From: Apiosordaria backusii
Taxonomy: Eukaryota > Ascomycota > Sordariomycetes > Sordariales > Lasiosphaeriaceae
Assembly (NCBI GenBank): GCA_030549205.1
Contig: JAUKTV010000006.1
Location: 2,498,501-2,562,500, forward strand
DNA: 64,000 nucleotides
Direction: 5' to 3'
Shown: positions 11,708 to 20,015 of the stretch, piece after piece
How positions within the stretch are numbered: the stretch's first letter is position 1
Layout of the letters: each line of letters opens with the position of its first letter
Notes under the pieces: model-generated
What the model was told of the DNA's origin: nothing
What the model saw: only the letters and a program-made list of their open reading frames with translations
Databases searched by the model: none
Translations under genes and position numbers: made by a program

Positions 11708-14700
11708 AGGACCACGAGCTACACATCAGCGAGGTCGCTGCGGCACAGAGGAGGGGCATGAAGGACAAGAGATTGCGAGTAGCAGCGCGTTGGAAGAGTT
11801 TTCAGACGCAGGCACTCGTGGACAGTGGAGCAGAAGCGGACTTGATTTCACCGAGATTCGTGAAACAAGCCCAAGTTCCGTGGAGAAAGAAGGAGGAAGA
11901 GGTTATCATGAAAGGACCCTTCCCTACGCAGTTGGTAAGCAGGGAAACGCTACCACTGGACATCACTGTGTCAGGAAAGACGACAAAGGTGATTTTCGAC
12001 ATCGTGGACATGGGGCCAGAAAAAGACATGATTCTAGGGCAGCCATGGCACGAGGACTACAACCCAGACATCGATTGGAAGGATGGTGGCCACCTACGAC
12101 CGAGGGTATATCGGGAGTATCCAACCAACGATGTGAGATCAGGAGCACGGCAGGAGCAGAGTGTGAGACAAGCACCCTCCACGGCACCACCGCAAGAGAC
12201 ACGGGAAATATTGGTGTACTCAATCGACACAAGCGGCAAGATCGAAGAAGTAGGGTTGATAGGAACAGTTGCGTTGGTGGAAATTGCGGCAGCAATGAAG
12301 GACAAATACGCTTATTACAACAATTTGAAGAAAAGCAAGAAAAAGGAGGTACCGCCGGAATATCAAGGGCATCCAGTGTTCACGGCAAAACACCTTCAGG
12401 GTCTACCAGATAGGGGACCATGGGACCACGAGATCAAGCTCAAGGACGGAGCAAAGCTCAAGCTTTTTCAGGTCTACCACACCAACGACAAACAGAGTGA
12501 AGAGTTGCGGAGGTATTTGGACGAGAATCTCAAGAGAGGACACATCAGACCATCCACATCGCCAGCTGGATATCCTGTTTTCTTCGTGCCGAAGAAGGAT
12601 GGGAGTCCACGACTGTGTGTGGATTATCGACAGCTGAATCAGGAGACGGTGAAGAACGGTTACCCACTACCGCTGATTTCGCGGCTGCGAAGTCAACTGT
12701 CAGGGGCACGATGGTTCACCAGACTTGATATGCCAGTCGGGTACGCGCACATACGAATCAAGGAGGGAGACGAATGGAAGACGGCTTTTCGCACACCTTA
12801 CGGGCATTTCGAGTATCTCGTCATGCCGTTCGGGCTCACAAATGCACCAGCGACTTTCCAGGCCCTCGTTGATCACACGATTCGCAAGTATCTCGACAAA
12901 ACAGCAGTTTGTTATCTCGACGACGTTCTCATCTACTCACGCACTCTGGAAGAACACAAACAGCACGTCAAGGAAATTTTGGACGCGCTACATGGAGCAG
13001 GACTATCGGTCAACAAGGACAAGAGCGAGTTCCATGTGCAAGAGACGGTCTATCTTGGATATCTGATCTCGCCAGGAGAAGTGCGAATGGAACCAGGGAA
13101 GATCGCGGCAGTCAAGAACTGGCCGAGACCTCAGGGAGAAACACCCGAACAGCTGAAGACGAGGATTCGAGAGTTTCTGGGGTTCACCAATTTCTATCGA
13201 ATGTTCATACGGAACTACGGCGCCATTGCAAAACCATTGAACGACCTCACCAAAAAGGACGCCGAGTTCAAGTGGAAAGAAGAACAGGAGGAAGCCTTTC
13301 AAGCCATCAAGAACGCCATTACGGCAGACCCAGTACTCAAGCTTCCGGATCCAGGACGACCCTTCGAAGTTGAGACAGACGCTTCCGACTACGCCATAGG
13401 AGGACAGCTAGGACAACGAGACCAGGACGGGAAGTTGCACCCGGTAGCATTCTTTTCGAAGAAGCTAGAGGGACCACGCAAGAACTACCCCATCCACGAC
13501 AAGGAGCTGCTTGCCATCATCGAGGCTTTTGAGGAATGGAGGCCATACCTCAGCGGAACCAACTATGAGGTCCAGGTCTACACGGATCACAAAAACTTGA
13601 AGTATTTTACTACTACCAAGGTCCTCAATGCCAGGCAAGGCAGGTGGTCAGAGTTCCTGTCTGAGTTCAATTTTCAGATTCATTACAAGAAGGGGTCCGA
13701 AAACGCAAGAGCGGACGCTCTAAGCAGAAGGGCGGACCACCACGAAGAGAAAGTGGCGGAGGAATCGCCACCGTTGCTGCAGGAGACAGCAGAAGGCACA
13801 CTGAGGCACCCGCTCCAGCAATGGGCTGAGTGTTGCGCAGTGTACCGAGAAGAATCAACAGCCAACAAGTATCAGAGCAACATCGGCAGCAACGAGCAGG
13901 AACGATGGGCTGAACTGGAATCTTTGGGGATCCAGAAGGACGACAATTACCGACTCTGGTATCACAATCGAGCTTACGTCGAACCAGAGCAGCGGAAGGC
14001 ATTGATTCAGGAGACCCACGAGTCGAAGCTCGGAGGACACATGGGAGTGACCAAGACAACAGAAAAGGTCAAACAACACTTCAATTGGCCAGGATTGAGG
14101 AAGGATGTTGAGGAAACGCTGCGAGAATGTGACCTCTGCAGGAGAACGAGGGCAGAGAGACACAAGCCCTACGGATTCTTGGAACCATTGCCAGTGGCAG
14201 AACAACCATGGAGCTCAGTGACGATGGACTTTATCACCAAGCTACCACATTCCAAGGACACGGTCACAGGAGTCAAGTACGACAGCATCCTCACAGTCGT
14301 TGACAGGCTCACCAAATGGGCATACTTCCTGCCCTACAGGGAGACTTGGACGGCGGAACAATTGGCGGATGTGGTGTTTCGGAACGTTACGGCGACACAC
14401 ACATGGCCCAGGGAATTCATCACGGATCGCGATACCAAGTTCGTGTCGAAGTTTTGGAAAGCTCTAATGGAGCAAGTGGGAGTGAAGAGCAAGGCGTCGT
14501 CAGCATACCACCCGCAGACGGACGGCCAGACGGAGAGACTCAACCAGATTGTTGAACAATACCTTCGGAACTACATCAACTTCGAACAGGACAACTGGGT
14601 TGAACTCTTGCCAGCGGCTCAACTCGCGTACAATACGGCACCCACGGAAACGACAAAAGTCACACCATTCTTCGCGAACTACGGTTTCGAGGCGGACCTA

Positions 14701-15165
14701 CGACAAGGACCAGAGGCAAGAGTGCCTAGGGCGGCAGCAAAAGCAGGGAAGCTACACATGCTGCACGCCAAACTCAGAGAAGAACTCGAGTTCGTTCGGG
14801 AACGCATGCGCAAGTACTACAACGTCAAACGGCTCGAGGGACCTCGCTTGAAGAGGGGGGATAAAGTATTTCTTTCAACACGGAACTTGCGCACAAAACG
14901 ACCAAGTAAGAAGCTGGACCACAGGAGGGTGGGACCTTTTACGATCGAAGAAAAATATCGGAAACAGCATTCAGGCTCAAACTGCCAGACACCATGCGGT
15001 TACGGTCAAGCACTTTCCACATCTCGCTCCTGGAACCGGCGCCACGGGCCGCCAAGGCGGACGATCAAGTTGAAGCCGAGGACGAGGAGGAGGAGTACGA
15101 CGTGGAGGAGGTACTGGATTCGCGCATCAATAAAAGACAGTTGGAGTACCTTGTCAAATGGCTAG
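11575..15165 (+). CDS. pol: Pol polyprotein: protease, RT, RNase H, integrase
   Basis: Open in the -1 frame relative to gag, so it is probably made as Gag-Pol. The ATG at 11575 is nominal. Domains in order: aspartic protease with DSGAEADLI at ~83-91; reverse transcriptase with MPFGLTNAPATFQ and catalytic YLDD at 447-450; RNase H with ETDASDY near 599; integrase with an HHCC zinc domain (~820-860, CDLCRRTR) and core residues D (MDFITK, ~885), D (FITDRD, ~949) and E (GQTERLNQ, ~988). From about 14951, in a short A run, the sense reading moves to another frame that holds the end of integrase and the chromodomain. Residues after ~1126 in this frame are therefore probably out-of-frame readout. The break looks like a single-base indel in this copy. 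Confidence 0.92.
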   Translation: MEGSPTTMVSRFRAAGQFGEGGRSGGSTTVGKRVTAFRGGRKPLKDHELHISEVAAAQRRGMKDKRLRVAARWKSFQTQALVDSGAEADLISPRFVKQAQVPWRKKEEEVIMKGPFPTQLVSRETLPLDITVSGKTTKVIFDIVDMGPEKDMILGQPWHEDYNPDIDWKDGGHLRPRVYREYPTNDVRSGARQEQSVRQAPSTAPPQETREILVYSIDTSGKIEEVGLIGTVALVEIAAAMKDKYAYYNNLKKSKKKEVPPEYQGHPVFTAKHLQGLPDRGPWDHEIKLKDGAKLKLFQVYHTNDKQSEELRRYLDENLKRGHIRPSTSPAGYPVFFVPKKDGSPRLCVDYRQLNQETVKNGYPLPLISRLRSQLSGARWFTRLDMPVGYAHIRIKEGDEWKTAFRTPYGHFEYLVMPFGLTNAPATFQALVDHTIRKYLDKTAVCYLDDVLIYSRTLEEHKQHVKEILDALHGAGLSVNKDKSEFHVQETVYLGYLISPGEVRMEPGKIAAVKNWPRPQGETPEQLKTRIREFLGFTNFYRMFIRNYGAIAKPLNDLTKKDAEFKWKEEQEEAFQAIKNAITADPVLKLPDPGRPFEVETDASDYAIGGQLGQRDQDGKLHPVAFFSKKLEGPRKNYPIHDKELLAIIEAFEEWRPYLSGTNYEVQVYTDHKNLKYFTTTKVLNARQGRWSEFLSEFNFQIHYKKGSENARADALSRRADHHEEKVAEESPPLLQETAEGTLRHPLQQWAECCAVYREESTANKYQSNIGSNEQERWAELESLGIQKDDNYRLWYHNRAYVEPEQRKALIQETHESKLGGHMGVTKTTEKVKQHFNWPGLRKDVEETLRECDLCRRTRAERHKPYGFLEPLPVAEQPWSSVTMDFITKLPHSKDTVTGVKYDSILTVVDRLTKWAYFLPYRETWTAEQLADVVFRNVTATHTWPREFITDRDTKFVSKFWKALMEQVGVKSKASSAYHPQTDGQTERLNQIVEQYLRNYINFEQDNWVELLPAAQLAYNTAPTETTKVTPFFANYGFEADLRQGPEARVPRAAAKAGKLHMLHAKLREELEFVRERMRKYYNVKRLEGPRLKRGDKVFLSTRNLRTKRPSKKLDHRRVGPFTIEEKYRKQHSGSNCQTPCGYGQALSTSRSWNRRHGPPRRTIKLKPRTRRRSTTWRRYWIRASIKDSWSTLSNG
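11665..11696 (+). promoter_or_regulatory. Candidate -1 ribosomal frameshift signal
   Basis: GGGAAAA (11665-11671) is exactly in gag phase as G GGA AAA. After a 6-nt spacer there is a hairpin with a 6-bp GC-rich stem (cggcct 11678-11683, aggccg 11691-11696) and a 7-nt loop. The pol frame reads through this point as GGG AAA AGG. Heptamer, spacer and stem order match canonical retroelement -1 frameshift sites. Confidence 0.6.
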
Positions 15166-15320
15166 ACTATGGACCGGAAGACAATTCATGGGAACCAGCT
15201 AGCTACCTCCACTGCCCTGAGAAGCTGAGGGAGTTCCATCAACGACATCCTGATCGACCAAAAAGAAGGACCACCAAGACCAGGATCCAGCGGGAAGTCG
15301 GAGGACCAGTCAGGGCCTAA
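14994..15320 (+). CDS. Integrase C-terminal end with chromodomain (separated from pol by a frame break)
   Basis: The frame holds STFHISLLEP, the usual integrase-to-chromodomain junction. A chromodomain follows: VEEVLDSRI, then QLEYLVKWLDYG and NSWEPASYL, with the aromatic and WEP positions conserved. A basic tail ends at 15320. Sense coding in this frame extends back to about 14956. The nominal ATG at 14994 is internal and unlikely to be a true start. The chromodomain of chromoviruses directs integration to chromatin carrying methylated H3K9. In this copy the domain is not joined to integrase unless the ribosome shifts frame. Confidence 0.85.
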   Translation: MRLRSSTFHISLLEPAPRAAKADDQVEAEDEEEEYDVEEVLDSRINKRQLEYLVKWLDYGPEDNSWEPASYLHCPEKLREFHQRHPDRPKRRTTKTRIQREVGGPVRA

Positions 15321-15839
15321 GGAGGAATCCAGGAAGGAGAAATCGGAAGAAGGGACAGTAGTAGGAGGCGAGGCGGCGGAGGCGTTTGCCGCCGACGAAC
15401 CTTGGGGGTTCACGGACTGTTGGGAAGATTCTCTCTCTTCCTCCTCGAGGAGACGGGACTCACGACGAAAAGCGGCTAGGGCTCTGGCCTCGAGAGCGCG
15501 CGACTGGCGCTCCAGACGGAGGAGTTTGCTCAAGGTAGCCTGCTTTTCGGCGTCCAGACGTTCTTTCTCCTTGATAAGAGGACGAACTATAAAATCAGCA
15601 AAAGAGCAGAAGATCCGGGAGGAGGACTCACGGTCTACGCCATGAACGTCACAGTGGGAACGGCTCGAGTTCACGCACGGGAGGCACCGATCGTATTGAG
15701 GGGAGGCCACGCACTGGAGATTATTCTCCTTGCAGGATGAGCACTCAGGCATTATGAGGCCGAACTGTTCGAGGAAGCGCGCCTGGTCGCGGCGACGATC
15801 AGTACTCGTTCGATTCCGTTTCTTCACGCGGTTAGACAT
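15186..15839 (-). CDS. Antisense ORF with Zn2Cys6-like cysteine motif, inside the retrotransposon
   Basis: 217 aa on the strand opposite gag-pol, starting 117 bp from the 3' LTR. Cysteines at 33, 36, 43, 52, 55 and 63 follow C-x2-C-x6-C-x8-C-x2-C-x7-C. This satisfies the spacing of fungal Zn2Cys6 clusters and also resembles other fungal CxxC domains. A basic N-terminus (KKRNR, DRRRDQ) precedes it. A charged coiled coil (~90-140) and a Ser/Ala-rich, acidic-aromatic tail (~140-195, with SDFSFLDSS) follow. The last ~45 codons are antisense to the chromodomain. On this strand a perfect GTAAGT (15865-15870) and a CTAAC lie around the ATG, so a small 5' intron is possible. The layout resembles a small transcription regulator. 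Function unknown. Confidence 0.6.
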   Translation of the reverse strand: MSNRVKKRNRTSTDRRRDQARFLEQFGLIMPECSSCKENNLQCVASPQYDRCLPCVNSSRSHCDVHGVDRESSSRIFCSFADFIVRPLIKEKERLDAEKQATLSKLLRLERQSRALEARALAAFRRESRLLEEEERESSQQSVNPQGSSAANASAASPPTTVPSSDFSFLDSSLGPDWSSDFPLDPGLGGPSFWSIRMSLMELPQLLRAVEVASWFP

Positions 15840-15939
15840 AGCGACAAGAAAACAAGGGGGAAGGACTTACGGCAGGAAATGCTGGGAAAAAGGGGATCGT
15901 TGGCTATTTCAGGAACGTTGGTCGCCGAGACGTCGACCT

Positions 15940-15950
15940 GAGAGGAGGGG
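15940..15950 (+). other. Polypurine tract
   Basis: gagaggagggg lies five bases before the 3' LTR. This is the expected place for the primer of plus-strand DNA synthesis. Confidence 0.75.
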
Positions 15951-15955
15951 CATCG

Positions 15956-16396
15956 TGTCACAAGTTAAACCAGCGGCAGGTCGTACAGTATGTGGGACGC
16001 GGGGACGTCCCGAGCCAATCATTAGGAGCTAGGAAGCAACCAGTGAGAGCGGACTAGAAGTGCTAGGGTGCCAAGACACACGAGCATGTTGCAGGATGCA
16101 AGATGCTCGGGGTGATCGAGGACATAGCACGACGAGCACATCGCAGGATGCAAAGTGCTAGGGGTGATCGAGGGCATAGCACGACGAGCACTCGGGTGAC
16201 AAGAAGACTATATATACGGAGGAACTAGATAGCTTGTAGATAGTTCCGCAGTATGCAATCACAGCTTGTATTCACGGTATCTTGTGTTTACATTGAGACA
16301 TCTTGTTGTGCACTGTTTAGCTGCACCGAACCAATTGTCAGAAGTTGCCTTCAACCGAGTATCCCTTTCAGAGGTTCTGCACAGGGGTTCGTCACA
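15956..16396 (+). repeat. 3' LTR
   Basis: 441 bases read as identical to 9031-9471, followed by the aaaat target duplication. Identity of the two LTRs means little time has passed since insertion. Confidence 0.95.
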
Positions 16397-16401
16397 AAAA
16401 T
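16397..16401. repeat. Target-site duplication, right copy (aaaat)
   Basis: Matches 9026-9030 and closes the retrotransposon insertion. Confidence 0.85.
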
Positions 16402-19314
16402 AGAATAGCCTTAAGAAAAACGGTTTTTTAAATATTATAAATAAACTCCTCCTATATTATTCTAAATATCTCGATTAAATAATATTTCTTTTTAAACCAA
16501 TTAACTATTCCTTTCTCTTTTACCTTTTAAAACGAAAGTTAAAGGCCTTTTATTTTAATATATAATAATCTTTTATTAATTTTAAACCTTCTTAATATAA
16601 TATTTACTATTTTAAATACTCCTATTTTACCGTTAAAGTAGGCTTTTTTACAAGCATTAAGTCCGATAAACTAAGTTAATACTAATCCTTAAAGGATTAT
16701 AAACTATTAAATTTAAAAAAGTATAGTTTAACTTTCTTTAATAATGGTAATTAATATATACTTTACTTATATATAAATATTATAATAAATAATTAAACGT
16801 TTATTATTAATAATAATAGGTTTATTAATTTAAAATTAGTTTTTAAATTAAAGTTTAAAAAAAGGATAATTTATAACGTTAAATTTTTTATATTAAGGCT
16901 TTTTTTTATTTAAAAGGAACTATCGATAGAATTTAAAAAAAAAAAATTACTAATTAAATACTTTAATAAAATAAGTTCCTTTTTTAAAAATAACAGGATT
17001 AATAAAACTTCTAATTAAAAGGCTTTATTCTTAAATATTAAACTTAAAAAAAATTATAAAAGTTTTAAGTAAATCTAAATTATACCGCTCCTTTAAGTTT
17101 ATTCCGGTTAATTAAATATAAAAAATTATTATTCCGGTAACTATTAATTAAATAAAGGTATTTAATATACCTTATATTAAACTTATTAAAAGTATATTTA
17201 ATATAAATAAAAGGCATTAAAATGGCACTTCTATAAAATATAAAGCTTTTATATTAACTACCTATTTTAATAGAGGTAAATTACTATTATAGAGGATTAT
17301 TATATACTTTAATAAAAAAGTTTAATTTTATTTCGATTAAAATTAAAAAAGCCTATCGGTATTTTATATAAAGCTAAGTAAGTTTTAATATTTTAATAAA
17401 TAAAAGGATAATTTCTTATAAATTTTAAGTTTTATTTTTAACTAAAAATATTAAACTATAGTTTATATAAAGATAGCAATATCCTTTAACATTATAATTT
17501 TATTATTTATAATAAAATAATTTATTTCTATATCCTTTATAATTTTTTCTATAATATTCTATATTATAAATCTTTTTAAAAAGTTAAAGCAGCTTTAATC
17601 TATTATTATAATTAAAGTAATAATAAATTATAATATCTTAATTTATTTTAATAATAAGTTTTATATTAAATTTTAATATTTCCATTCTTTATTATCCTAT
17701 TTTTCTGGTAAAAAGCACTTTAATAAAAAATCGAACATTTTAAAAAATAAATAGGCTTTAAAAGTATATACTTTCTTTTACTATTATTTTATTAATTTTA
17801 TAAAGTTCAAAGTATTAAAGATAATTTAAAAATCCTAATCTTTATTGCTTTTTTAAACCTTATAAAAATAAATTAATAAAGTAAATTCTAAATAATTATC
17901 CTTTTTTAAAGATAAATAATTACTTAAATTATCCTTTAAAAATAAATAAATTTATTTAATTAAATCCTTTTAATTTATCAGTTAAATTAACGGTAATATA
18001 AAAAGGATAATAACTTTTATTAATAGTTCAGTTAAATTATTATTAATTAATATTTTAAAGAAATTTATTATAAAAGTTAATATTAAACAATTAAATAGAG
18101 AAGTTTTATAATTATTAAATAAAAATATCTTAAATAGTATCGAATTAATAATTTAATAGAATATATTGGGTAAATTTCTATTGTTTATTACTTATAATAG
18201 CCTTTAATAGAAACTAATCAATTAAAATAAGTTTTTAAAGTAAAACGGTATTAAGTATTTTATAATATTAAAGATAGTTATTTTTAAAAGGTTATTTAAT
18301 ATTATTATTATTAAAAAAAGTAATAAAGAACTAAGCCTTTTTAAAAGAAAGAAAGGATCTTTTATATTTATAAAAGAAGAAAGTTTAAAGATTTTAATAA
18401 AGTTTAAGTTAATTAATAAATTAATAAGTATTTTATAAAAGAGTACGTTAATATTTTATAAAAAAGTAATAAGGTTTAATTTATAGTTTTTTAAAGCTAT
18501 TATTATAAATAAAGTAAATAAATTATTTTTTATACTCTCTATATTACCGTTTTTATTTATTAATACTTTCTTATATTTTATTTTTATTAACTTTTCTTTT
18601 AAATACTAAAGCTTTTTTTTAAAATCAGCTTAATTTATTCCTATCGACTTTTTAATTAATAAAAAAAGGAAACTTAAAAAGTCCCTATAACCTTTATAAA
18701 TAAAAAAGGCCTATTTTTTTAAAGAAATATTATAAATTATTATTAAAGTTAAAGGAGGTTTTAAATATAAAAGAAATTAAAAACCAGTAAATTTTTAAAT
18801 AAAGTAGTAAATTTTAAAAGCTTTTTTAATAAAGATTTTAATTAAATCGGGCATTATATATTAAAAGAAAGGAATTCTTCTTTATTTTATAAAAAAAAAG
18901 CCAGTAATTAATTTCTTTAAATACTTTTAAATTTAAGCCTTTTACTTTACTTTTAAAAGGTATAAAAATTATTTAAAAATATTAAGAAAGTCGATTTATA
19001 TATTTTAAAAATAAAGTATATATAAAGTTTATATTATAAAATTAAAATTTATAAGTCCTTTATTATATAAAAGTAAATAAATAAGTTTACTATTTTCTAT
19101 TAATTTTAATTTTTAAAAAAAAGTAAATTATAAAGTATTTATAAAAAGGAAAAATCTTTAAAAGTTAAAGAAAAGTTTTTAAATAATCCTTTATAATTAT
19201 AAAACGGAAAATAATTATAAAAAGTATATTAATATTATATTAATAAAGTATTATAATAGTATTTAATTTCGATTAAATATATTAATAATTTAATCGGTTA
19301 ATTATAATTATTAA
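16402..19314. other. AT-saturated, RIP-degraded DNA (continuation of the older gypsy fossil)
   Basis: This continues the sequence interrupted by the young retrotransposon. It is TA-rich with stops in all frames. The first part should belong to the element at 5536-9025. I could not place further domains by eye. Confidence 0.6.
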
Positions 19315-20015
19315 TATTATAATTTTTTAATAAGAAGTTTTAATAAAAGGTTTTTAAAAAAACTTCTAAAGGAAGTTTTTAAAGGAAGTTCCTAAGGAAA
19401 TTTTAAAAAGGTTTTAAAAAAGGGTTTAAAAAGGATTTTAAAGAAGGTTTTAAAAAGAGGTTTTTAAAGAAATTCTTAAAAAAGTCTTTAAAGAAGTTTT
19501 AAAGGAAATTCTTAAAGAGGTTTTAAAAAAGGTTCTAAAGGAAGTTTTGAAAGAGATTTCGAAAGAAAGTTTAAAGGAGGTTTTTAAAGAGGTTTAAAAG
19601 GGGATTTTAAAAGGGATTCTATAGAAGGTTTTTAAAGAGGACTTTAAAAAAGATTTTAAAGGAGGATTTTTTATATAGACTTTTATAATTAATATAAAAG
19701 GTATATAAATAGGAGGTTTAATAAAAGTTTCCTTTATAAAGAAGGATATAGAGGTATTTTTTAAGATTAGATTTATTATAGGAAATCGAAATTAAAAAGG
19801 TTATTAAGTATATTAATATATAAAAAAGAAGAAAAGAATAAAAAAAGAAATAAGAATATAATAATTATATTATATATATAATATAACTTATAGTAAAAGT
19901 AAGAATAAAATAAGGAGCTTCTTTTAGAAGCTTTTAAACTATAGGACCTTTTAAAGGATTGTATAAAGTGGACTGTAACGTTAAGTGAATCCTATAGAGG
20001 TGTGGAATCTGGCAA
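19315..20015 (+). repeat. ~700-bp dispersed repeat with internal 12-bp minisatellite
   Basis: The unit runs from about 'aataagaagttttaataaaagg' to 'gaggtgtggaatct'. Its right end recurs at 1-110. An inverted copy is split between 44735-45107 (right end and middle) and 61258-61505 (minisatellite). The final 100 bp are less RIP-mutated than the rest. It could be a solo LTR or a non-autonomous element; no coding capacity other than the tetrapeptide-like repeat is visible. Confidence 0.6.
19340..19673 (+). repeat. 12-bp minisatellite reading as a (K-E-V-L)-like tetrapeptide repeat
   Basis: About 27 imperfect units with period 12, roughly 'ttaaaggaagtt' or 'cttaaagaggtt'. On the plus strand one frame reads as consecutive K-E-V-L, K-E-I-L and K-K-V-F type tetrads with only scattered stops. 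The inverted copy is at 61262-61500. The composition is RIP-altered, so the parent unit was more GC-rich. Confidence 0.7.

Larger units (their letters stand above)
9031..16396 (+). mobile_element. Young Ty3/gypsy chromovirus LTR retrotransposon
   Basis: A 7366-bp element with two 441-bp LTRs that I read as identical, TG...CA ends, 5-bp target duplications, gag, pol (protease, RT, RNase H, integrase) and a chromodomain. A polypurine tract sits before the 3' LTR. It lies in saturated RIP DNA yet shows normal codons and base composition, so it inserted after the last RIP. The chromodomain and the apparent self-priming site (9474-9482) fit the Tf1/sushi-type fungal chromoviruses. Pol is broken by one apparent frame change near 14951-14955, so this copy may not be autonomous. 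An antisense ORF (15186-15839) is an unusual addition. Confidence 0.95.

Noticed and set aside
11364..15000. Several 60-207 aa frames overlapping gag and pol on both strands
   Set aside because: Shadows of the gag and pol frames with no motifs of their own.
15730..16032. 100-aa plus-strand ORF over the 3' untranslated part and LTR
   Set aside because: No domain, overlaps the polypurine tract and LTR start; the antisense frame is the better candidate.
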